From the NCBI GenBank assembly GCA_947069175.1, contig CAMTDV010001633.1:57394102-57458101 (forward strand): a DNA stretch of 64,000 bases. Direction: 5' to 3'. The position numbers and the translations under genes were made by a program. Origin of the DNA: Scalesia atractyloides. Its lineage: Eukaryota > Streptophyta > Magnoliopsida > Asterales > Asteraceae. Positions 55,098 to 64,000 of the stretch are shown piece by piece. Every line of letters starts with the position of its first letter. Within the stretch, counting starts at the first letter, position 1. The notes beneath the pieces were generated by a model, which was not told the origin of the DNA, ran no database searches, and was given only the letters and a program-made list of their open reading frames with translations.

Positions 55098-55746
55098 TTA
55101 AGGATCTAAGTTTGAACCAATTGTGACTTTTGTATCAAGAATGGAAATATGAATGTAAAATATGTTTTAACGCAGCAGAATGAATGGAAAACTTTTATCA
55201 CAATTGATGGTCGTTTGTTTTCATCATCAAGCTTTGAACTATTTGTAGTATTCGCATGTGAATTACAAACTCCCCCTTAGCCCAATGATAATCGTTTGAA
55301 AGTACAAAAATGAAAAGAAGATAGACTGATAAATGATCTTTTGATAGATGAGAAAATACTGTTACATCAACCATCTATTTATACTAACCTTCTAACCTCT
55401 GAGCATCTTTGATGACGTCAGGGTTGAAAGTGACATCTAACAAACAAAATAACTAACCTAACCATTGATTGCTAAACACTGATAGTGCAAAGCACTGTTG
55501 CATTGATTATTATACTAATAAGACTAATACTCTAATGACTATCCTCTGCTCTTTATCTTCTGGCAGACCTTTGGCAATTTGTCATTTTGTAGCAGCAGAT
55601 GATGAGAGGCAGATAATAGACAGCAGATCTTTGGAAGAGCAGATTTTAACTAACAGTGGTTGTAAAATCTGATAGTGGAACCAAAATGCTGATAGTGTAT
55701 TTGGTTCTGTATCGTCTGTTCCTTTGTAAAGGGTTCAATCCCAACA
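55098..55746 (-). repeat. copia-B 5' LTR
   Basis: This 649-bp copy is nearly identical to the solo LTR, without the 44-bp internal repeat. Its inner end has lost the terminal TGT (reads TAAGGATC where the solo LTR has TGTTAGGATC). TGACGTCA lies at 55413-55420. The outer end AATCCCAACA abuts ATGGCCAAGG of gypsy gag. Confidence 0.92.
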
Positions 55747-56875
55747 ATGGCCAAGGTGATCCCTCAAATCGTCAGCGAGATCCAAGCCGTTAGCCGCAAT
55801 TCGTCTGTGGACTCTAAGGGCGATGCCCCGAAATCTAGGTTTAGCTTCAAGCAGTTTAATGCCTGCCCTGCAGCATTCACAGGTGAAGACGGGCCAATCA
55901 AGATGTTTCACTAGTTCGACTCGATCGAAGTCACTTTCAGGCAAAGCGGATGTCCTGAAAATCTCCGCACTATCAACGCCACTGGAATCTTTCAGTCAAG
56001 GGCACTTGACTGGTGGATTGCCGAGCGCAACAGGCGCGGTAATGATGAATCTTATGCTCTCGCATGGGAAGAACTTAAGGAGCTCATGATCAAAGAGTTC
56101 CGCCCACCGCACGAAATGCAAAAGTTGGAAAATGAGTTTTGAGATATCAAGCAAGTCGGTGGTGATAACGCAGGTGTCACCGCCTGCTTTAAGCAACTTA
56201 GCCTCATCTGTCCAGGCCAAGTGGATACCACAGAGAAGGCCATCAAGAAGTATCTCTGCACTCTCCCCGATTGTGTCGCCGATTTTGTTCAAGCAGCGAG
56301 ACCAACTACAATCGAAGAGACCTACCAACTCGTGGCCAAGATCAACGTCAAGCGAGTCTTGGCTGGAGCTTTCAAGGTCCCGACTAAGAATCTTAGCCAA
56401 GTTGTTGTTGAGCCAAGCACCATTGCCGCACCATCTCAAGCCTCCAAGTCAAATCACCAAAATCGCAAGCGAAAGGGCAACAACAAGAACTGCGCAGTAG
56501 TCCCAACACCGAACTCCCAGTCTCGCCAAGCTGCTACTCCCAACACACCAGCTGCTAAGCGTGCGTATATTGGTCCTCACCCTTTGTGCTATAAGTGCAC
56601 ATATCATCACGCGGTTGGAGGAAACTCCCGCTTTTGTGCCAACTGCGACATCTATGGGCACTTCACGGCGCACTGCCGCACTGGTCCACGTCAGCAAGCT
56701 CCTCCCGCACTCGCAGCACCGCCAGCTCCTCTCAATGCTATGCTAGTCAATCAAGCTCTGCAAGCACCAGCTGTACAAGCACGTGCGTGCTACACATGTG
56801 GTGATCCAAACCACTTCAGCAATGTCTGCCCAAATCGTGTTGTGAAATAAGAACTGCAGCAACAATAGCCTCAAC
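55747..56875 (+). pseudogene. gypsy-2C gag
   Basis: It is the second copy of the gag segment also present at 42903. It starts at the same codon (MAKVIPQIV) because it begins at the right border of the copia insertion. The capsid has stops at 55914 (TAG) and 56142 (TGA). The long frame 56221-56850 has both zinc regions, including CYTCGDPNHFSNVC. TAA ends it at 56848, and TAG follows at 56866 in the Gln-rich linker. Confidence 0.9.
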
Positions 56876-56907
56876 AACAGCCACAACAGCAGCAACTACC
56901 ACAGACT

Positions 56908-57560
56908 GTGCATGGAAGAATTTTCAACATCAACCACCATCAGGCTCAGAATGACAACAATGTTGTCAATGGTACATTCCCCATTAATGGTATTTATGCT
57001 TCTTGCTTATTTGATACTGGAGCCGATAACTGTTTTGTATCGTTAGAATTCGAAACGCTTCTGAAATGTAAACGCGTTAACCTCCCAAAGACCTTCGACG
57101 TCGAAATCGCCACCAAAAGAACCATTACCGTTAACTCCGTTCTACGTGATTGTACCCTCGAACTCAACAATCACCACTTCTTGATCAATCTCATACCTAT
57201 GCAATTAGGTAGCTTTGATGTCATAATAGGCATGGATTTCCTTCGTAAAAATCATGCCGAAGTTGTCTGTCACGATAAAATGATTCGTTTTCCCCTTCCA
57301 AACGGTAATCAGCTATATGTTTATGGCGATGTACCCTCAAAAGAATTGAAGCTTATGTCATGTGTCCAAGTGAACAAGTACTTGCGCAAGGAGTACAACG
57401 TTTTCCTAGCCCATATTGTGAAACCGGAGAATGAGAAGAAAACCTTGAAAGACGTACCCGATGTTTGTGATTTTCATAAAGTCTTTCACGACGAATTACC
57501 TGGTTTACCCCTACCCGTGATGTCGAGTTTCATATTGATCTAGTTCCCGGTGAGATACCA
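56908..57560 (+). pseudogene. gypsy-2C protease and RT start
   Basis: The open frame 56908-57543 holds NVVNGTFPINGIYASC, the intact active site FDTGADNCFVS, GSFDVIIGMDFLRKNHAE and KVFHDELPGLP. It is better preserved than the B copy. A frame slip near 57510 precedes RT. Confidence 0.9.
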
Positions 57561-58358
57561 GTGGCTAAAGCTCCCTATTGCCTTGCACCATCCGAAATGT
57601 GCGAGCTGTCTAGCCAACTTCAAGCGTTACTTGATAAAGGCTTTATACACCCGAGCACATCACCTTGGGGCGCACCCGTTCTTTTTGTGAAAAAGAAGGA
57701 TGGATCATTCCGAATGTGCATCGACTATAGGGAACTTAACAAGCTTACAATTAAGAACCGCTACCCTATTCCTCGAATCAATGATTTATTTGACCAACTC
57801 CAAGGTGCTACTTGTTTTCCGAACATTGATTTACGTTCCGGATATCACCAGCTACGTGTACATGAGCAAGACATTCCGAAAACAGCCTTTCGTACTCGCT
57901 ATGGCCAATATGAATTCATGGTCATGCCTTTTGGACTCACAAATGCACCTGCGGTCTTCATGGATTTAATGAACCATGTCTGCAAAGCCTTGTTGGATCG
58001 TTTCGTCATTGTTTTTATTGATGATATCCTCATTTACTCGAAGTCGAGAGCCAAACACGCGCGACATCTCTGTTTAGTTCTCGAACTTCTTCAAGGAAAC
58101 CGTCTTTACTCCAAGTTCTCCAAGTGTGAATTATGGCTTAATGAAGTTCAATTTCTCGGTCACGTCGCCAACGACCAAGGAATCCACGTCGATCCCGCCA
58201 AGATTGAAGTTGTAAAGAGTTGGAATACACCGAAGAATCCGTCCGAAATCCATTCCTTTCTTGGATTGGCAGGTTACTACCGCCGATTCATCTCTGACTT
58301 CTCAAAAATCGTTGTACATCTTGAATCTTTGACTCATAAGGATAAACCTTTTGTTTAG
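57561..58358 (+). pseudogene. gypsy-2C reverse transcriptase
   Basis: The frame of 265 residues covers APYCLAPSEM, STSPWGAPVLFV, DYRELNKLTIKNRYPIPRINDLFDQL, VMPFGLTNAPAVF, FIDDILIYS and FLGLAGYYRRFISDF. The FIDD active site is intact, unlike FING in copy B. A TAG ends it at 58356-58358 in KPFV*. Confidence 0.92.
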
Positions 58359-58397
58359 GGTTCCAAACAAGAGGAAGCCTTTCAGACACTCAAGTGT

Positions 58398-58824
58398 ATG
58401 CTTAGCGACGCTCCCATTCTCGCACTCCCCGATGGAGACAACAATTTTGTCGTTTATTACGATGTCTCTAACCTAGGTCTCGGTTGTGTTCTCATGCAAC
58501 GAGACAAGTTTATCGCGTATGCGTCTCAACAACTCAAAATCCACGAGAAGAACAACACTACCCACGATCTTGAACTCGGTGCAGTTGTTTTTTGCGTTAA
58601 AGATATGGCGAGACTACCTTTATGGTACAAAGTGTACGGTCTTCACCGACCATAAGAGCTTACAACACATCTTTAACCAGAAAGAACTAAACATGCGCCA
58701 ACGAAGATGGGTTGAACTCCTCAACGATTACAATTGTGAGATACGTTACCATCTCGGCAAAGCAAACGTGGTAGCTGACGCTCTCAGTCTACGAAGCTAT
58801 GTGTATAGCATTCATGACGTCTAA
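58398..58824 (+). pseudogene. gypsy-2C RNase H
   Basis: Two overlapping frames split at about 58590 cover LPDGDNNFVVYYDVSNLGLGCVLMQ (the usual CDAS reads YDVS), HDLELGAVVF, FTDHKSLQHIF and LNMRQRRWVELLNDYNCEIRYHLGKANVVADALS. One inserted T in the TTTTTT run near 58587 causes the shift. Confidence 0.88.
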
Positions 58825-58989
58825 GCCCAGAATAAACTCAAAAGCCTGATTCACGAAACCCAGCACGCATGTTCCATTGAGAATACCTTTTATGAGGAAA
58901 TGAAATGTGGTGCCGAAACCCAGCTGGAGAATAAGTCAATGGGATTTTTTATTTTCTAAATCGCAGTTGGATCCCTAGCCACAATAACC

Positions 58990-59613
58990 TTCGAGAGTTA
59001 CTAATGACCGAATCCCATAAGTCTTGATATTCCATTCACCCCGGCACCGACAAGATGTACCAGGGCCTCCGTTCTAGGTATTGGTGGTCGGGCATGAAAA
59101 AGGATGTCGCTCTATATGTTTCAAAATGCTTAACTAGTGCGAAAGTTAAAGCCGAACATCAATGACCCTCTGGCTTACTCGAGCAACCCGATATCCCGAT
59201 GTGGAAATGGGAGAGTATAGCTATGGATTTTGTTATAAAACTCCCTCTCACCACTTCTGGTCATGATAGCATTTGGGTTATCGTTGATCGCCTCACGAAA
59301 TCTGCTCATTTTATTTCCATAAGAGAAGACTATAGGGTAGAACGATTAGCACGAATCTATACCGACGAAGTCATTTGTCAACACGGGATGCCTCGTGACG
59401 TCATATCTGATACCGATGGTCGCTTTACTTCACGTCTCCGCACTCGGTATGACTCTTAACCTTAGTACCGCGTTCCATCCCCAGACCGACGGTCAAACTG
59501 AACGTACGATTCGCACCCTTGAAGACATGCTTCGATCATGTGTTGTAGATTTCGGTGGTAATTGGGATTCGCATTTACCTTTAATAGAATTTTCGTACAA
59601 TAACAGTTATCAT
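58990..59613 (+). pseudogene. gypsy-2C integrase, cut by gypsy-3
   Basis: The zinc part (FHPGTDKMYQGLRSRYWWSG, then KCLTSAKVK, with the second Cys changed to Ser) is followed by MDFVIKLPLTTSGHDSIWVIVDRLTKSAHF and SDTDGRFTSRL. A short deletion near 59435 shifts into LNLSTAFHPQTDGQTERTIRTLEDML, with the catalytic Glu, and then IEFSYNNSYH. The LTR of gypsy-3 begins at 59614. Confidence 0.92.
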
Positions 59614-59787
59614 TGTAACATCCGTCGAAAAACGGGTTTTCCAAACCCGCTTCGTTTATTAATCGAATATCAAGTTATAAAATTTCGTTGCGTATTTATG
59701 ATTAATTTTAATTTTAAACAATACATAATTAATAAACATTTTAGAATTTAAAAACTATAATGATTAAAAAGTCAAAATAAATTAAAT

Positions 59788-59870
59788 AAAAAAGAAAGGA
59801 GGCTGCCGGGTTTCGAACCCGGGTCAACCGGATGAAACAAACAACACTCAACCACTCCGCCACTTGACGC
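59788..59870 (-). other. tRNA-like module, minus strand, with Pol III-type boxes
   Basis: On the minus strand the order is GCGTCAAGTGGCGGAGTGG (A-box-like, TGGCGGAGTGG), a short anticodon-arm-sized stretch, then CCGGGTTTCGAACCCGG on the plus strand at 59806-59822. The last forms a perfect 5-bp T-arm stem with a 7-base TTCGAAA loop and a good B box. A run of six T on the minus strand (59793-59788) follows as a Pol III-type terminator. The acceptor arm does not pair well, so it is not a standard tRNA gene. Confidence 0.6.
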
Positions 59871-60505
59871 ATTTGTGATAAGTATTAAAACAAATAACAT
59901 TTATGTTGAAACTCTAAATCAAACCCAGTGAATCAGCGCGCCCAATCCGCAGTCACCAGAAATCTCGACGATTTCGTGTAACTCCGACGGTTTCCTTTTA
60001 CTAAACGCTGGAAAACCGAGACTTACATCAATTCGGTAAAATTCTCGACTCTTTCGTTTTCAATCCATTGTTAGACTTATACTAACTTCAATCCATCAAC
60101 CAGAATCAATCCCAGACGACGTTGCCGGATAATCTGCACTCGCCGGAAAATCTTTGGAAATTTCCGAAATCACGCCGTGAATTGGTACAAACATCTAAAC
60201 CTTTTGATAATCCTTGTTTAGTACCTTAATTGCACATCTCATTGATCAAAACTGTCAATTGGTTCACTCAGACGGAGATCGCCAATCAGAGCCGACGCCC
60301 CCTTGCCGGAAACCTGAATTAAACACGCTGTTTTGGTACACTCTGTTCTATAATCCCGTTTACTATTACATTTCAACTGATTATAAGTTTTGATAATCAA
60401 GTTAAACAAAACAGTCGGAACTCTCTGATCTGGGTGTTTGTAAATGAAGAAGACGAAGTCAGAAATAAGTATAAGTATAATTAAAATCACATAATCAAAC
60501 GGGTT

Positions 60506-60607
60506 AGACACACAGTCCAGCGGTGGACTGTGTGCGCAAACAAAACAAACGTCACGAGTTCGAATCTTGCAACACACCGACTTTCCGAATTAAAACCAAT
60601 TTTTTTT
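60506..60607 (+). other. tRNA-like repeat module 1
   Basis: CACACAGTCC (60509-60518) pairs perfectly with GGACTGTGTG (60525-60534) around a 6-base loop, an extended D-arm-like hairpin. The B-box-like GAGTTCGAATC starts at 60556, exactly 50 bases from the module start. A T8 run at 60600-60607 could terminate Pol III. Confidence 0.65.
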
Positions 60608-60673
60608 AAAACAGAATCAGAACAGGTTCCAGTATGTATATAAGATTAATATAAATCGTAAGTTAAACAGATA

Positions 60674-60773
60674 AGACACACAGCCCAACTGGTTAGGCTG
60701 TGCGCTTACAAATCAAGGGACCCGAGTTCGATCCGGTTTCCCTGCAACCGGTTCAACCACTTTAAATCCTTTT
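60674..60773 (+). other. tRNA-like repeat module 2
   Basis: CACACAGCC (60677-60685) pairs with GGCTGTGCG (60696-60704) at 8 of 9 positions around CAACTGGTTA, which includes an A-box-like AACTGG. The B box GAGTTCGATCC starts at 60724, again offset 50. TTTT lies at 60770-60773. Confidence 0.65.
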
Positions 60774-60842
60774 AATATAAATCAAATAAATTAACATTTA
60801 ATTAGTATATATATATAATTAAAACATAGAATATTTCGGGTT

Positions 60843-60980
60843 AGACACGTAGCTCAGTTGGTAGAGCTGCGTGCACGCGTACGGGAGGTCCCGGGTTCGA
60901 ACCTCACTCAGTGCACACTTAGACCACAGTCCGTCCGGTCAACGGTCCGGTCAACGGTCAACCAAAAAGTCAAATTTTTT
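60843..60980 (+). other. tRNA-like repeat module 3, best preserved
   Basis: TAGCTCAGTTGG (60850-60861) is a consensus A box inside a canonical tRNA D-arm. CACGTAGCTC (60846-60855) pairs with GAGCTGCGTG (60864-60873), with one G-T pair. The B box GGTTCGAACC is perfect (60894-60903, the offset-50 block starting at 60893). T6 lies at 60975-60980. Three base pairs differ from module 1 by changes on both sides of the stem. Confidence 0.72.
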
Positions 60981-61384
60981 ATTTATTTATTTAATTTAAA
61001 AATCAATTAAAAATACTTAAAAATAATATTTTTAAAGTTAGAAAATGACCTTAAACTCACAAAAAATAAATCTAAAAATCCTATTAATAAAATCCACTTA
61101 TTTACCGAACCATTTCGTTATTATTTTAGGTTATTTATTTCCTCGTCGATCAAATCTCCAAACTCGTGCGCATTCAACATCACCAAACGAACGCACCCAA
61201 TGTGAGTGAATCTCTACCAATTCCCCGTTTTAATCACATTTTGGGGTGTATCATGTGTCGCTTATTATTTATTACATTTAAACACTTGTGCATCCATCAT
61301 ATCCATGATCAAATGTGTATCCAATATGTATCAATTGTTAGTGTGGTTAATGTTTAGATTAAATTTATCATTTTCAGTACATAC

Positions 61385-61580
61385 ATTATCATAGGCTCGT
61401 CTGTTCCCCATTACCTATGAGCGGAACTGTTCCCCATTACCTATGAGCGGAACGTGGCGCTGCCAACATATGATCGGCTCCGTTTGATTGAGCCTTGATC
61501 TCACATACATCATCATAGACTCGTCCGTTCCCCACTACCTATGAGCGGAACGTGACGTTGCAACATATACATTATCATTC
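61385..61580. repeat. TGTTCCCCATTACCTATGAG repeats in gypsy-3 LTR
   Basis: A 26-bp unit ending GCGGAAC occurs twice in tandem (starts at 61404 and 61430) and a third time at about 61525. The surrounding CATTATCATAGGCTCGT/CATCATAGACTCGT context also repeats, so a larger unit of about 120 bp was duplicated first. Confidence 0.8.
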
Positions 61581-61992
61581 ATGTCATATACTCATTCAAG
61601 GTGGTTTGTGTTTGTTTGATTATATACGTTTGCTCACATATGATTATTGCACAATTTTTCCATATTAAATACAATAAGAAATCAATATCAAATGTTTTTA
61701 ACAAGGTTCACTCGCCAACTTTTGTTGACCCAAAATTCCCCATTTTTTCACATGATACAGGTGATCCAGTTGAAGCAAGAAACATATAGGATGGCCTAGA
61801 AGAATAAATCAGTTTAGATTTTGGATTGTTTATTTAATTTTCCTTTCCTTGTATTGTATGAATTTGGCTTGAACATTTAAGTTGTAATTTGAATTTAATA
61901 AATATGAAACATTTTAGTAAACATCATGAGCTTTGGTGATAACCCAATTATGCCCCGACTCTTATTCCGCTGCGGGTCGGGGTGTGACAGAT

Positions 61993-62004
61993 TGGTATCA
62001 GAGC
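61993..62004 (+). other. gypsy-3 primer-binding site (initiator Met tRNA)
   Basis: TGGTATCAGAGC starts three bases after the LTR end and continues CATGAC, the usual site for this primer. Confidence 0.92.
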
Positions 62005-62798
62005 CATGACTATAGGGATATAGGATAGGTTATTAGACCCTTAGAGCCTATACTATAGTTGATTAGAATTTTTAAATCGTTTGTGTGTTGCATGCAAAAT
62101 TCATGATGTTTATATGCTTTATGTTTATTGTTACATTCAATGTTATGCAAGCATGTTCATAAGTACATATTATTATACAATGCTCATCATGAATCATATC
62201 CTCATAACATACCATATCCATGAGAGCACACACCTCACAATTCCTATGATTTTTGCAACGATTTTTGTATTTTCAAATCACATCAAAGTGAGTTCTCATG
62301 ACGGGCATGTAGTAACTAGAAGGGTACGAGTACCGGTAGTCGGAACGTCCTGTCTAGGCTTGGCATTCGTATAAATCCAAAATAAAGGACAGTTTGCCTA
62401 CCTGGGGACTAACGATGAGAGTACGAAGGACCTATTAGGCCAAAGCATGCTATACCAAACGTTGTGTGAGCTAACCCCACTTTGAGTTGTCATTGTGTCT
62501 ATACCTGGACACCCTCCGACCATACATCTCGCAAACATATTTCATGGTTTTCATTCGGGTGATGCGAGTGTTAAACCGCCAACACCAATGTGAATCCTAC
62601 TAAGCCAATAGTCGTGGGGGCCCACATGACTGCACAGGCGATGGTATGGGGGACATTGGAGGCCCAAACATGAGCAAACCCAAGACATCCTATGGATGTA
62701 GTTGCATTATTAATGATTATGTTATTTTATTATTTTTAGCGACACATGACACCTGCAAACCTCTTAAACTCACAATCTTCCTATGTATGTTCCTGTAG
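62005..62798 (+). other. gypsy-3 leader with conserved block
   Basis: No ORF is supported. The block at 62309-62491 shares GTAGTAAC, GAAGGGTA, ACCTATTAGG, AAAGC and CACTTTG words in the same order with the gypsy-2A and gypsy-2B leaders. The bases before the gag ATG read TTCCTGTAG, which resembles a splice acceptor but is not enough to call one. Confidence 0.6.
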
Positions 62799-64000
62799 AT
62801 GTCGGCTAGGCAGCTACGTGGAGGTAGAAAGTCAGGAAGGTCAAACGAACGCTTGGCCACCCAAATTGCAAAACAAATGGCCGCGGTGCTTCCTGTCATC
62901 GTAATTCAAGTCCAGCAAGCTCTCACTGCAAATCCCATCAACCCTCCCAATCAAGAAGACCAGAACGTCGACAACCCTCCCTCCAAGAAGTGCTCCTACA
63001 AACACTTCAAGTCTTGCGATCCCCCAAAGTATGAAGGGACCGAAGGTGTCACTGCTCTCCTCCACTGGTTTGAGGAAATGGAGAACACCTTCCTCAATTG
63101 CGATTGTCCCGAGGATCGCAAGGTACGTTACGCAACCGGGAGACTGTTTGGGGTAGCCCTGACCTGGTGGAACACAGAGAAGTGTAAGAGAGGAGTCGAA
63201 GACGCCATGGCCTTAACATGGGAAGAGTTAAGGGAAATAATGACAAGACGCTTCTGTCCAAGAAGCGAAATCAAGAAGTTAGAAGATGAATTCCACTCCC
63301 TAAAACAAAAGGAAGGAGATCATACTTCCTACAATAAAAGATTTCTCGAGCTGAACCAAATGATCCCCAACTTGTTCACCCCAGTGTACCGCTTGGTTGA
63401 ACACTACATTCGAGGCCTCCCCTCGAAAATTCAAGACTCGGTTCTAAGCACTTCACCTGCAACACTGGAAGCTGCAATGGAACTAGCTACCGAACTTACC
63501 GAGAATCGCATCCGAAACGGTAAATTCAAGGAGGAGAAAAAGAAAGCCCCCATCGAGGCTCACACTTCAAACCATTCTGGCTCCTCTTCGAAGTTTACTG
63601 GTAAAAGGAAGCGAAACACCAGAAACTTTGCTGTCACTCAAACAAACCCTCCTATCACTGCCGCACCAATCACCCAAGTTGCTCCCTCAGCTGCACCATA
63701 CAAAAAGCCATACTCCGGCCCATACCCGAAATGCACCCGTTGCCAATACCATCACTTTCCCGAACATCCCTGCCAATATTGCACCAGCTGTGGCCGTGCA
63801 GGTCACACCATCCAAACCTGTCGCACACTTTAGCGAATGAACCGCAACCAACCCTCAACCCAAACCCACCATCAGATAGTGGGTCCAGCCCAACAACCCT
63901 TACTTCTACCACCTACACAACATACGGCCCAAACCTACTACCAACCCAATTACCCCATGATGCAACCCATGTGGGCATGTTACAACTGTGGTGACCCAAA
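62799..64000 (+). pseudogene. gypsy-3 gag, with internal amber codon, truncated by window
   Basis: The ATG at 62799 starts a 344-residue open frame, the best-preserved gag here. It has an N-terminal basic stretch, CSYKHFKSCDPPKYEG, the capsid (LLHWFEEMENTF, ALTWWNTEK, LTWEELREIM, RFLELNQMIPNL, EHYIRGLP) and a zinc region CTRCQYHH...CTSCGRAGHTIQTC. TAG at 63831-63833 interrupts it, and the same frame continues through a Gln/Pro-rich linker to the knuckle CYNCGDP at the window edge. The stop may be a mutation or a readthrough site. Confidence 0.9.

Larger units (their letters stand above)
45636..55746 (-). mobile_element. copia-B, minus-strand copia of the copia-A family
   Basis: On the minus strand the order is 5' LTR (55746-55098), primer site, gag, protease, integrase, RT, RNase H, aORF, polypurine tract and a partial 3' LTR (46063-45636). 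Proteins match copia-A block by block. The right flank is ATGGC in gypsy gag, identical to the right flank of the solo LTR at 42903. The left side ends abruptly in gypsy RT with no target duplication. That marks a rearrangement junction and not an integration site. Confidence 0.92.
59614..61989 (+). repeat. gypsy-3 5' LTR
   Basis: It starts TGTAACATCCGTCG and ends GGTCGGGGTGTGACA before the primer site. A short hairpin (CGGGTTTTCCAAACCCG) lies near the start. The LTR holds one tRNA-like module on the minus strand, three on the plus strand in a 168-169-bp array, and a 26-bp tandem repeat. There is no ORF I can support. Confidence 0.9.
59614..64000 (+). mobile_element. gypsy-3, Ty3/gypsy element running off the window
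   Basis: A 2376-bp LTR (TGTAACATCCGTCG...GGGTGTGACA) is followed by a primer site, a leader of about 800 bases and gag. The element interrupts gypsy-2C integrase. The 5 bases before it are ATCAT, but the right duplication is outside the window. Gag shares capsid blocks with gypsy-2, and the leader shares a conserved block, yet the LTR is unrelated. Confidence 0.9.

Noticed and set aside
60502..60920. Functional nuclear tRNA genes
   Set aside because: D-arm and T-arm boxes are present, but acceptor stems do not pair, anticodon arms are not convincing and the modules repeat with A+T-rich tails. They are reported as tRNA-like modules.
60500..60980. CRISPR-type repeat array
   Set aside because: The 168-169-bp period, diverged units and eukaryotic retrotransposon context do not fit a CRISPR array.
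62780..62800. Splice acceptor just before the gypsy-3 gag ATG
   Set aside because: TTCCTGTAG resembles an acceptor, but no donor or reading-frame gain supports splicing here.

Overview
This window looks like heterochromatic DNA from a large plant genome. I infer an Asteraceae-type eudicot, possibly near sunflower, because the Ty3/gypsy and Ty1/copia proteins and the extra ORFs match element families I recall from that group. The species cannot be fixed from the sequence. I see no host protein gene. Almost every base belongs to nested, mostly decayed transposable elements (TEs), with many stops and frameshifts.

Layout. (1) 1-5976 and 31393-32018: an old, badly decayed gypsy element on the minus strand (gypsy-0), with a truncated LTR at 1-478, pol remnants to about 3710 and gag to about 5830. 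A Tourist-like MITE (3083-3379) sits in its protease region. (2) 5977-31384: a non-autonomous hAT element inserted in gypsy-0, with a perfect 13-bp TIR and an 8-bp target duplication. It carries a Mutator-like MITE (6249-6547) and a full-length copia element, copia-A (6768-31293, 5-bp target duplication). (3) 13794-26255: gypsy-1, inserted in the RNase H region of copia-A. It has a 3.8-kb 5' LTR, an upstream acidic/proline-rich ORF, gag, pol and a 5'-truncated 3' LTR. The nest is therefore four levels deep. (4) 26805-30634: after its interrupted pol, copia-A carries a long additional ORF (aORF) before the 3' LTR.

(5) 32019-39103: gypsy-2A, cut off inside integrase by a second LTR of the same family (39104-41044), which begins gypsy-2B. 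(6) 42209-42902: a solo copia LTR inside the gypsy-2B gag, followed by gag-pol to 45635. (7) 45636-55746: a minus-strand copia (copia-B) of the copia-A family, with aORF. It abuts a second copy of the same gag-pol segment (gypsy-2C, 55747-59613). The arrangement is best explained by a roughly 13-kb tandem duplication followed by LTR-LTR recombination in one copy. (8) 59614-64000: gypsy-3, inserted in the gypsy-2C integrase, with a 2.4-kb LTR, a primer-binding site and gag running off the window.

The most unusual structure is in the gypsy-3 LTR. Three tRNA-like modules repeat every 168-169 bp on the plus strand. Each has a conserved extended D-arm hairpin with compensatory base changes, a B-box-like motif starting exactly 50 nt from the module start, and a downstream oligo-T run. 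A fourth tRNA-like module lies on the opposite strand. These may be RNA polymerase III units embedded in an LTR. Other notable points are a conserved leader segment shared by two gypsy families, a candidate GT-AG intron in the gypsy-1 gag, and palindrome clusters in several LTRs.
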